NCBI GenBank assembly: GCA_002404605.1
Contig: DHKA01000033.1
Coordinates: 1-21,768 of the forward strand
DNA: 21,768 bases
Direction of reading: 5' to 3'
Source of the DNA: Clostridiales bacterium UBA4706
GTDB taxonomy: Bacteria; Bacillota; Clostridia; Oscillospirales; Oscillospiraceae
A program made the translations under genes and the position numbers. Below, in pieces: positions 1-7,103 of the stretch; the stretch's first letter is position 1; each line of letters starts with the position of its first letter. The notes beneath the pieces were generated by a model. It was given only the letters and a program-made list of their open reading frames with translations, ran no database searches and had not been told where the DNA came from.

Positions 1-111
1 TCCGTGGAGTTCTGCCACAAGGTCGGTCTGGACTATGTGTCCTGCAGCCCGTTCCGCGTGCCCATCGCCCGCCTCGCTGCCGCCCAGGCCGCCATCAAGG
101 ACCAGAAGTAA
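1..111 (+). CDS. ppdK: Pyruvate, phosphate dikinase, C-terminal end only
   Basis: The frame open from base 1 ends at TAA (109-111) and encodes the last 36 residues of a larger protein. The peptide contains SVEFCHKVGLDYVSCSPFRV followed by PIARLAAAQAAI. This matches the well-conserved end of PEP-utilising enzymes of the pyruvate, phosphate dikinase type, where the Cys in the VSCSPFRVP segment belongs to the PEP/pyruvate-binding barrel. The full protein is normally about 875 residues, so over 95% of the gene lies left of the window. The enzyme interconverts pyruvate, ATP and phosphate with PEP, AMP and pyrophosphate in the cytosol, and is common in anaerobic Clostridia as a glycolytic enzyme. 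A strong terminator hairpin starts 40 bases after the stop, so the gene ends its transcript here. The identification rests on a short but characteristic segment. Confidence 0.9.
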   Translation, partial: SVEFCHKVGLDYVSCSPFRVPIARLAAAQAAIKDQK

Positions 112-150
112 TTCAAAAAATTGCTTCGATAAACAGCAAATAAACGGTTT

Positions 151-194
151 AACGGCCGCATTCTCTGATGGGAATGCGGCCGTTCTTCGTTTTA
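151..194 (+). terminator. Intrinsic terminator after ppdK
   Basis: A perfect 13-bp stem is formed by AACGGCCGCATTC (151-163) and GAATGCGGCCGTT (172-184) around an 8-base loop. CTTCGTTTT follows. The position directly after the ppdK stop and the T-rich 3' side fit a Rho-independent terminator for the plus strand. Confidence 0.85.
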
Positions 195-337
195 ACAAAA
201 AAGCTATTCGCGCTTTAATGCCGCTGGAAACAAATAACGCAAAGCGGCGTGAAGCGCCCGGCCAGGCAAAATCATGGTCTCCTCGCCGAGGAGCTGCCAA
301 GCCTTCGTTTTTCCCCGCGGGATTTGTTTAAAGCGTG
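195..337. other. Non-coding spacer with a nested inverted repeat
   Basis: No convincing gene is seen between the ppdK terminator and the promoter at 338. The frame crossing it (35-331) has low-complexity, coding-unlike content. The one structure worth recording is a two-tier inverted repeat. GCGCTT (210-215) pairs with AAGCGC (252-257), and inside it GCCGCT (220-225) pairs with AGCGGC (243-248), with an A-rich 17-base loop. A second short palindrome, CTCCTCG/CGAGGAG, lies at 279-293. Neither is followed by a T tract. Confidence 0.4.
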
Positions 338-366
338 TTGCCGCGGCGGTGCGGCCGTGATATCAT
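338..366 (+). promoter_or_regulatory. Predicted sigma-A-type promoter of the repeat lipoprotein
   Basis: TTGCCG (338-343) and TATCAT (361-366) are separated by exactly 17 bases. They match the consensus at 4/6 and 5/6 positions. The expected start near 373 gives a leader of about 78 bases. The leader contains a GC hairpin (TGCCGC 392-397 with GCGGCG 403-408) and an AGGGGG ribosome site at 438-443, seven bases before the ATG at 451. Confidence 0.6.
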
Positions 367-450
367 ATACCCTGCATCGCTTTTTCTGCGCTGCCGCCGG
401 GAGCGGCGCGCAAAGAAAGCAATGAAACCATAGATATAGGGGGCTCATCC

Positions 451-3400
451 ATGAGAAAGTATTCCCTGCCGGTGCGCATCGCGGCGCTTTTGTGCGCGTT
501 GTGCCTGCTGCTGACCGGCTGCGGCAACGTGACATCGCCGGACGGCCCCGGCGAGTCCAGCACTCCTGCGCCGACGGCGGAACCCGCCGCGACGACCGTG
601 CCAGCGGCGGAAGAAACGCAGACGATCGCAGAAGATTCGGGGCTGACCGATGTAGAGATGAAGGCGGTGCAGCTCGCCGCGGAGCATCTTGGGGAAGACG
701 CTGTGCTGACCGATGTGGTGGACTTCTCCGTGGAGGATTTTGAGGGAGAGCCCTGCCATGTTCTTTTGCTGAGGAGTGCAAATGACGAGTTCCTGGCATA
801 TAGTTACGATACGGAGACGGTATACTGCCCTTCTTCGGACGATGTCTGGACCGGTACGCAGGATTGGAGCACAGAGGAGGGCCGGTGCCTTTATCTTCTG
901 TGGGTATTTGCCAGCCGCTCTGTGGAGCCCATGGACTCCAATAACTGCTATGTAAGCAGCACCGAAGCGCGGACAGAACTGACGCCGTCGGAGGTCGAAG
1001 AGGTAAACCAGGCGCTGAGCCGGGGTGAAGTCCTCCCGGACGTTACGAAAGAAGCAAAGGCAGCGCAGGAGGAACTGGAAGCGGCGCAGCATGCGGCGAT
1101 CGGTGTGCAGGCGGCGCAGCTCGCCGCGGAGCATCTGGGGGAGGATGCCGCGCTGACCAACGTGGCGGATTTTTCTGCGGAGGATTTTGAGGGAGAGGCC
1201 TGTCATGTCCTTCTGGTGAGAAATGCAGACGACCGCTATCTGGCGTACAGCTACGATACGGGGACGGTATACTGCCCCTCTTCGGACGATGTCTGGAATG
1301 GTACGGAAGATTTCAACACGGAGGAGGGCCGGTGTCTCTACCTCCTGTCTGTATTGGCCTATCGTTCCATGGAGGCCATGGACGCCGGTGACTACTATCT
1401 GAACAACACCGAAACGCGCATAGAGCTGACGCCGTCGGAGGTCGAAGAGATAAACCGGGCGCTGACCGGGGAAAAAGCGCAGCCCGCTGTGGATGATGCT
1501 GCGCTGGCTGAATTGCAAAGAAAAGCAGAGCGGCTTACCGCGGCAGCGGTAAAAGCGCAGGCGGCACAGCTCGCCGCGGAGCATCTGGGAGAGAATACCG
1601 CGCTGACCAATGTGGTGGACTTCTCTGCGGGGGATTTTGAGGGTGAGCCCTGCCATGTTCTTCTGCTGAAGAGTGCAAACGACAAGTTCCTGGCATATAG
1701 CTACGATACGGAGACGGTATACTGCCCCTCTTCGGACGATGTCTGGAATGGTACGGAAGATTGGAGCACGGAGGAGGGCCGGTGCCTTTATCTTCTGTGG
1801 GTGTTTGCCAATCATTCCATGGACTCCGGTCCTTCCGAAAACTCCAATGACGCCTATTTGAACAGCACCGAAACACGGACGGAGCTGACGGCGGCAGAAG
1901 TCGCAAAGGTGAACCGGGCGCTGGCACAGGGCATTGTCTCTGCGTCTGCCGCGCAGGAAACACAGGAAAAACCGACGAGTGCGCCCGCTGCGACAGCCGC
2001 ACCGGAAGTGACGACGGCCCTTCCGACGGACGAGGAACTGCCCAGGGGCAGTGGCGCGTACAAGGTTCTGGACGAGTGTCCGGAGGAGTTTGCCCGGCGG
2101 GAGCTGTCGGATAAAGAGATCCTTTCTCTCGCGCAGGAGGGAAATCTGGAAACGGCACGGGAACGCATCTCCACCGGCGGAGACTTTGCGGCATGGCTGA
2201 TCGCCATGGGCGGCCAAATCTACTGTGACGTTACCAGCGACGGTGTGAAGCAAAAAACGATCGGGGCAGATTTTGCCTTTGAATGGGTTCGCCAGATGAT
2301 CGATTCTACTATGTCCGCGGCTCTGGCGGTGCGCGTTCTGGGGAACGATCTGCCGGGGATCGGCATCGTTGCTGCCCAGGTGGCGGAAAACGACGGCACC
2401 TTCCTCTTCGGCAATCTGATCCCCGCAGACGGCGGCTACTATCTGATTTCTTTCGACGCTCTGACGGATGAGTGGAAAGCGGTCGTTGAAACGGATCGGA
2501 TCCGTCCGGAAGCGTTTCTCCCGATCTGGGTGGACGGGTTCGCTGGCATCACCGCGTGGTGCCAAAGCGCGGACGATCCCCGCGGCAGCACGCTGACACA
2601 GGCTTTCTACATTCCGGGGGATCAGCAGGTCGTGCTGGATTATAAGGACGGACTTTATACGCCGCAAAGTCCGTCAACCGTTCAGGAATTTTTCCGGGAC
2701 GAGGCGCTGGCGGCGGGTCTGGTCGAGCAGAAGGTCGCACACATCAAGCCGGAAAACATCGGAAGCTATGAGCTCTCCATGAAGCTCGGCGGCACTACGC
2801 TGACGCCGGAGGAGGCCTATGCCCTGCTGGATATGGAGCCGGAGCGGGTGAAAAAGCGGGTGCGAACCGCGGCCGACGTGCTGATGCTCATGCTGGCGGG
2901 ACAGTACGGAGACTGCCACGGCGACAGGACGAAAGTGATCGACGGGCAGGAATGGCACTACAATCTGAACGCCTTCCAGGTGATGCAGACCCGCACGACC
3001 AACTGCGGCTCCGCCGCGAATCTCGCCAACTACCTGCTGGAGGGCGACTATGAGGAGATCGGGTTCATCCTTCATGCATACTATATCGGGGAAGGCGGCG
3101 GCCACGTCTACAACTACTTCAAGTATCAGGGAAAGTACTACATCATGGACTTCAGCTGGTATATGTTCGCAAATTACCAGCCGGATAACGACTTCCCCGT
3201 AATGGAACTAGACCGGCTGGAGGACTACGGCGACCGCATCCCGGAGCTGTACGGCGGCGTGTGTATGGCCCTCGCCCACACCTCTCCCGGACAGCATTAT
3301 CCCAACGTGTTCGATGACCAGAATGCCGCGTACGCCATTCCGGAGGGCGTGGAGTATAAGCTGTTCCATCAGGAGACCGGCGATAACTGCTATATCCTGA

Positions 3401-3456
3401 AGGAGTACCCGCTGGACAGATCGCAGCTGGACTGGACGACCTTCGGGGAACCGTAA
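451..3456 (+). CDS. Large surface lipoprotein: three tandem repeats plus transglutaminase-like domain
   Basis: This 1001-residue protein begins with a lipoprotein signal peptide: RK, a hydrophobic core at residues 8-21, and lipobox LTGC with the lipidated Cys at 24. It should be anchored on the outer face of the membrane. A Pro/Ala/Thr linker leads to three repeats at residues 72-193, 221-341 and 371-494. Each repeat carries EGExCHVLL, YSYDTxTVYCPSSDDVW and EEGRCLYLL, giving three Cys per repeat. After a second linker, the C-terminal part contains TNCGSAANLANYL (Cys852), GGHVYNYF (His885) and YYIMDFSW (Asp900). This Cys-His-Asp order is typical of transglutaminase-like proteases and peptidases. 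A weaker, similar segment at residues 618-670 lacks the triad. I do not recognise a named family for the repeats. The substrate is unknown. The repeat region is visibly less GC-rich than nearby genes. The signal peptide is certain, the catalytic assignment probable. Confidence 0.8.
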   Translation: MRKYSLPVRIAALLCALCLLLTGCGNVTSPDGPGESSTPAPTAEPAATTVPAAEETQTIAEDSGLTDVEMKAVQLAAEHLGEDAVLTDVVDFSVEDFEGEPCHVLLLRSANDEFLAYSYDTETVYCPSSDDVWTGTQDWSTEEGRCLYLLWVFASRSVEPMDSNNCYVSSTEARTELTPSEVEEVNQALSRGEVLPDVTKEAKAAQEELEAAQHAAIGVQAAQLAAEHLGEDAALTNVADFSAEDFEGEACHVLLVRNADDRYLAYSYDTGTVYCPSSDDVWNGTEDFNTEEGRCLYLLSVLAYRSMEAMDAGDYYLNNTETRIELTPSEVEEINRALTGEKAQPAVDDAALAELQRKAERLTAAAVKAQAAQLAAEHLGENTALTNVVDFSAGDFEGEPCHVLLLKSANDKFLAYSYDTETVYCPSSDDVWNGTEDWSTEEGRCLYLLWVFANHSMDSGPSENSNDAYLNSTETRTELTAAEVAKVNRALAQGIVSASAAQETQEKPTSAPAATAAPEVTTALPTDEELPRGSGAYKVLDECPEEFARRELSDKEILSLAQEGNLETARERISTGGDFAAWLIAMGGQIYCDVTSDGVKQKTIGADFAFEWVRQMIDSTMSAALAVRVLGNDLPGIGIVAAQVAENDGTFLFGNLIPADGGYYLISFDALTDEWKAVVETDRIRPEAFLPIWVDGFAGITAWCQSADDPRGSTLTQAFYIPGDQQVVLDYKDGLYTPQSPSTVQEFFRDEALAAGLVEQKVAHIKPENIGSYELSMKLGGTTLTPEEAYALLDMEPERVKKRVRTAADVLMLMLAGQYGDCHGDRTKVIDGQEWHYNLNAFQVMQTRTTNCGSAANLANYLLEGDYEEIGFILHAYYIGEGGGHVYNYFKYQGKYYIMDFSWYMFANYQPDNDFPVMELDRLEDYGDRIPELYGGVCMALAHTSPGQHYPNVFDDQNAAYAIPEGVEYKLFHQETGDNCYILKEYPLDRSQLDWTTFGEP
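664..1932 (+). repeat. Three intragenic tandem repeats (period 447-450 bases)
   Basis: Units lie at 664-1029, 1111-1473 and 1561-1932, joined by short charged or Ala-rich spacers that differ in sequence. All three begin with a version of GCxCAGCTCGCCGCGGAGCA. They stay close at the DNA level, including synonymous sites, so the duplication is recent or is maintained by gene conversion. Units 1 and 3 agree best in the middle (SAND.FLAYSYDTETVYC, EEGRCLYLLWVFA). Units 1 and 2 agree best at the end (LTPSEVEE). Units 2 and 3 share ALTNV and VWNGTED. This patchwork suggests exchange between units. Confidence 0.9.
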
Positions 3457-3459
3457 TAG

Positions 3460-3506
3460 CACCCGCGGCAGCGTTTCAAAGAACGTTGCCGCGGGTGTGT
3501 TTTTTC
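3460..3506 (+). terminator. Intrinsic terminator after the repeat lipoprotein
   Basis: CACCCGCGGCA (3460-3470) pairs with TGCCGCGGGTG (3487-3497). An inner CGTT/AACG pairing extends the hairpin, and TGTTTTTTC follows. It starts four bases after the TAA at 3454-3456. The minus-strand operon ends at 3519, so the same stem faces it too. On that strand no T run follows, so termination there would be weaker. Confidence 0.88.
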
Positions 3507-3518
3507 TTCAGTTATCCG

Positions 3519-4484
3519 TCAGCCGTCGAGCTCGATGTCGCCGCTGACGGTCTCGATCTTGAGCGTCCGCGTACCCTCGCTGCCGCTGAGGACGCCGGAG
3601 ATGTCGCCGCTCACGGTGGTGACTGTGCCGCCGAATTCGTCCACGTGCAGCAGCTCGCCGGAGACGCTGCCGCTCGTGGAGGTGAATGTGAGGCTCTGCG
3701 TATCGACCTCGTCCAGCTCCAGATCGCCGCTGGTCGTGTCGGTCCCGATGCTCCCGGCGGAAACGTCGTCCAGGTCGATGTATCCGCTTGTGGAGTGCAG
3801 CGTCAGCGCGCCGGTGAGCTCCGCGTTGCGCACGGAAATGCTTCCGCTCACGGACGAAAGGTTCCCGCTCTCCGCCTTCGCATCGGAAAGGCTCACATAA
3901 CCGGAAGTCGTTGAAGCCGTCACCGCGCCGCCGCGGGTCGTGCTGACAAAAATATTTCCGCTTGTCGTATTGAGCTGCGTTTCCGCGGTCTTCAGCTCCG
4001 ATACGCTGACAGTACCGGAAGTGCTCGAAGCGCGGAGCGTAAGCTGCGGGCTCACCAGACCGCTCGCGTACACATCGCCGGACTGCGTTGCCGCGTCCAC
4101 CGTGCCGATCCATTTTTCCGGGATACGGATGATGACCGCGTCGTCGTCCGAGACGGCAAGCCGCTGGAAAAAGCCGATCTTTTTCTCCGTGATGCGGAGC
4201 ACTCCGCCGTCAAGCACTGCGCTCACGCGGTCCGCCGTCTTTGCGCCCCGCGCGGACAGCGTGACCGTCTTATCCGTTGTGGAATAGATATTCACCGCAA
4301 GACCGCTGAGCTGCACGCTCACGAAGCTGCACTCGCCGGTCTCCGTATCGGCGGAGGTAAACTCAATGTCGTTGTAGGCATAGTTATTGGGGGAGTAGTC
4401 CCAGCCGAGCGTCACGCCGACAAACACGCCCGCCGCAATGAGCAGCGCGCCGAGGACAAGAAGCGCCTTTTCGCCTTTTTTCAT
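3519..4484 (-). CDS. Membrane-anchored DUF4097-type beta-repeat protein
   Basis: This 321-residue protein has a short basic N-terminus (MKKGEK), one hydrophobic segment at about residues 7-27, and then an extracytoplasmic domain. That domain is built of short repeats with the signature TTSG/STSG/TVSG: SGDVY, SGTVSV, SGNIFV, SGYVSL, SGSISV, SGYIDL, SGDLEL, SGSVSG, SGDISG and SGDIEL. This is the pattern of DUF4097 putative-adhesin beta-solenoid proteins, whose biochemical role is not settled. The start is ATG at 4484, because TAAAGGAG precedes it with an eight-base gap; the frame stays open to 4526 but that extension overlaps mutS. It begins 16 bases after the mutS stop and is probably the last gene of a miaB-mutS transcript. 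The partnership with mutS looks positional rather than functional. It has no lipobox and no sorting motif. Confidence 0.8.
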   Translation of the reverse strand: MKKGEKALLVLGALLIAAGVFVGVTLGWDYSPNNYAYNDIEFTSADTETGECSFVSVQLSGLAVNIYSTTDKTVTLSARGAKTADRVSAVLDGGVLRITEKKIGFFQRLAVSDDDAVIIRIPEKWIGTVDAATQSGDVYASGLVSPQLTLRASSTSGTVSVSELKTAETQLNTTSGNIFVSTTRGGAVTASTTSGYVSLSDAKAESGNLSSVSGSISVRNAELTGALTLHSTSGYIDLDDVSAGSIGTDTTSGDLELDEVDTQSLTFTSTSGSVSGELLHVDEFGGTVTTVSGDISGVLSGSEGTRTLKIETVSGDIELDG

Positions 4485-4500
4485 CACGATTTCTCCTTTA

Positions 4501-7089
4501 TCATCCGAGATCGTTTTTGAGTTCAAAGAGCAGCCGGAGCGCCTCCAGCGGGGAGAGCGTGTTGGGATCGACGGCGCGCAGCCTCTCGGCCACGGTGTCC
4601 GCGCCGACGTCGGCGAGACTCACCTGATCGCTCTCGGGCTTTGCCGGGGCCGTCACATTCACCGCTGCGCCCTGCGCGTTGAGCTCCTTGAGATGCGCGT
4701 CCGCGGCGCGGATGACGCTCTCCGGCACGCCGGCGAGCTTTGCTACCTCGATGCCGTAGCTCTCGTCTGCGGCGCCGGGCAGGATCTTGCGCAGGAAGAG
4801 GAGCTTGCCGTTCTGCCGCTTGGCGCTGATGTTATAGTTGCGCACGCCGGGGATCGTTCCCTCGAGCGCGGAGAGCTCATGGTAATGCGTGGCAAACATC
4901 GTTTTCGCGCCGAGCTTTCTCGGATCGGCGCAGTATTCGAGCACCGCGCGGGCGATGGCCATGCCGTCGTAGGTGGACGTGCCGCGCCCGATCTCGTCAA
5001 GGATGAGCAGGGAATCGGCGGTCGCGTTTTTCAATATGGAGGCGACCTCGCTCATCTCGACCATGAACGTCGATGCGCCGCCCGCAAGGTCGTCGCTCGC
5101 GCCGATGCGCGTGAACACACGGTCGCAGATGCCGACCGTCGCGCTGCGTGCCGGGACGAACGAGCCGATCTGCGCCATGAGCACGATGATCGCCGTCTGG
5201 CGCATGTACGTGCTTTTACCTGCCATATTCGGGCCGGTCACGATGGCGACGCGGTCGTCGGTATCGTTCAGGTGCGTGTCGTTCGGCACGAAGAGCGTAT
5301 CGCGCTGCATCTGCTCAACGACCGGATGACGCCCCTCGACGATCGTGAGCGTGTGTGATACCTCGATCTCCGGGCAGACATAATTATTCCGCACCGCGAC
5401 CTCGGCGAGCGAGCAGAGCGCGTCGAGATCCGCGAGCGCCGCGGAGAGCGTCTGCAGCTCGTCCACGCGGTCGCCCACCTGCCGGAGCACGTCGCGGAAG
5501 ATATCGTATTCGAGCGTTTCGATCCGCTCGCGGGCGGACGAGATATCGTCCTCCAGCTTTTTGAGTTCGGGGGTGAAATACCGCTCGCCGTTTACGAGCG
5601 TCTGCTTGCGTATGTATTCCTCCGGCAGCTCGACCGCGCCGGCGGAGTTCGGCACGTCAATATAATACCCGAATACCTTGTTGTAGCCGACCTTGAGCTT
5701 CTTGATGCCGGTGCGCTCTTTTTCCCGCGCTTCCAGCTCCGCGACGCACTTTGCGCCGTTGTCGCGGATGTTGCGCAGGCGGTCTACTTCCTCGCTGTAG
5801 CCGGGGCGGAGAATGCCGCCCTCGCGCACGGAGAAGGGCGGTTCATCGCAGATGGCGCGGCGCAGGAGTTTGCAGAGATTTTCCAGCGGCTCTGTCGCGG
5901 CGATGGAGCGGAGCATCCCGCTTTGGTATTTGCCGAGCTGCGCGAAGATCTCCGGCACGGCGGAGAGATAATTCCCGAGCGCGAGCATGTCGCGGCCGTT
6001 CGCCGCGCCGTACACGGCGCGGGACGTGAGCCGCTGGATATCGCCGACGGTCTTGAGCTTTTCGGTGAGCTCGGCGCGGCCGACGTTATCGCGGAAGAGC
6101 TCCTCCACCGCGGCGAGCCGCCGCCGGATCGCCACCGGGGAGAGCAGAGGGCGCTCCACCCAGCTGCGGAGCATGCGCCCGCCCATTGGGGTCCTGGTCT
6201 TATCCAGCACCCAGAGAAGGCTGCCGCGCTTTTCGCCGGTGCGGAGATTTTCCGTCAGTTCGAGATTGCGCCGCGCCGCGGCGTCAAGCTCCATATACCG
6301 TCCGCGCGTGAAGATATCCGGCACGCGCAGCTGCGACATATCGCCGCGCGCCGCGTCCGTGAGATAGGCGAGCAGCGCACCGAGCGCGAGCGTCGTCATC
6401 TCGTCAAGCTCCGGGGCATTTTCGCCGTATTGGTTGATAATGGCCTTGCGCGCGTTTTCGGGGTCGAACCGCCCGGCAGCGGGCTCTACGCGGCTGCCGA
6501 GCCGCTTTTCGAGCGTATCGCGGATGTCGCGGCTGAGCATCGCCTCCGGCGCGAGCACGCATTCGCGCGGGCGGAAGCGGGAAATTTCGTTCTGAATATG
6601 CATCGCCGCATCCGAATCGAACGACGCCGCGCACACCTCGCCGGTGGACACGTCCGCAAAGGCGCACCCGCCCGCCTTGCCGCGCAGCATGACCGCGCCG
6701 AGATAGTTCGACTCGCCCTCGCGCAGCATGGAGGTCTCCATGATCGTGCCGGGGGAGATGATGCGCACGATATCGCGCGAGACGAGGCCCTTGCAGAGCT
6801 TCGGGTCCTCCATCTGCTCGCACACGGCGACCTTGTAGCCCTTGGCGATGAGCTTGGAGATGTACTGCTCCGCGCTGTGGTATGGCACGCCGCACATCGG
6901 CGTGCGCTCGTCCTCGGGCTTGCCGCGGTCGCGCGTCGTGAGCGCGAGATTCAGCTCGCGCGCGCCGAGGATGGCGTCATCGTCGAACATCTCGTAAAAA
7001 TCGCCCAGCCGGTAAAAGAGCAGGCAGTCGGGATGCTCGGCTTTGATGGCGTTATACTGCATTTTCATGGGGGTGGTTTCTGCGGGCAA
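4501..7089 (-). CDS. mutS: DNA mismatch repair protein MutS
   Basis: MutS recognises mismatches and small loops in new DNA and recruits MutL. The protein is 862 residues, normal for the family. Visible features are the mismatch-contacting Phe-Tyr-Glu (residues 31-33, in RLGDFYEMF), the Walker A GPNMAGKST starting at 619, and the Walker B/signature LILDEIGRGTST with Asp698-Glu699. The helix-turn-helix dimerisation tail follows. The start is a TTG at 7087-7089: AAAGGGGAG lies seven bases upstream, and translation from there gives PAETTPMKMQYNAIKAEHP, which aligns with the family N-terminus (TPM..QY..IK..HP). A longer frame to 7167 would overlap miaB and adds residues unlike MutS. The next ATG (7068) has no ribosome site. 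It lies 14 bases after miaB, so the two are co-transcribed. mutL is nearby but on the other strand. Confidence 0.97.
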   Translation of the reverse strand: MPAETTPMKMQYNAIKAEHPDCLLFYRLGDFYEMFDDDAILGARELNLALTTRDRGKPEDERTPMCGVPYHSAEQYISKLIAKGYKVAVCEQMEDPKLCKGLVSRDIVRIISPGTIMETSMLREGESNYLGAVMLRGKAGGCAFADVSTGEVCAASFDSDAAMHIQNEISRFRPRECVLAPEAMLSRDIRDTLEKRLGSRVEPAAGRFDPENARKAIINQYGENAPELDEMTTLALGALLAYLTDAARGDMSQLRVPDIFTRGRYMELDAAARRNLELTENLRTGEKRGSLLWVLDKTRTPMGGRMLRSWVERPLLSPVAIRRRLAAVEELFRDNVGRAELTEKLKTVGDIQRLTSRAVYGAANGRDMLALGNYLSAVPEIFAQLGKYQSGMLRSIAATEPLENLCKLLRRAICDEPPFSVREGGILRPGYSEEVDRLRNIRDNGAKCVAELEAREKERTGIKKLKVGYNKVFGYYIDVPNSAGAVELPEEYIRKQTLVNGERYFTPELKKLEDDISSARERIETLEYDIFRDVLRQVGDRVDELQTLSAALADLDALCSLAEVAVRNNYVCPEIEVSHTLTIVEGRHPVVEQMQRDTLFVPNDTHLNDTDDRVAIVTGPNMAGKSTYMRQTAIIVLMAQIGSFVPARSATVGICDRVFTRIGASDDLAGGASTFMVEMSEVASILKNATADSLLILDEIGRGTSTYDGMAIARAVLEYCADPRKLGAKTMFATHYHELSALEGTIPGVRNYNISAKRQNGKLLFLRKILPGAADESYGIEVAKLAGVPESVIRAADAHLKELNAQGAAVNVTAPAKPESDQVSLADVGADTVAERLRAVDPNTLSPLEALRLLFELKNDLG

Positions 7090-7103
7090 TGTCTTTCTCC
7101 CCT

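Noticed and set aside
35..331. 98-codon frame over the end of ppdK and the following spacer
   Set aside because: It overlaps ppdK in another frame and crosses the terminator stem; there is no ribosome site.
664..1932. CRISPR-like or tandem-repeat array
   Set aside because: The repeats are ~370 bases, in frame within one gene and separated by coding linkers.
445..2667. 740-codon minus-strand frame opposite the repeat lipoprotein
   Set aside because: The plus frame has a signal peptide, promoter, ribosome site and terminator. The minus frame is Arg/His/Cys-rich and repeats only because the lipoprotein does.
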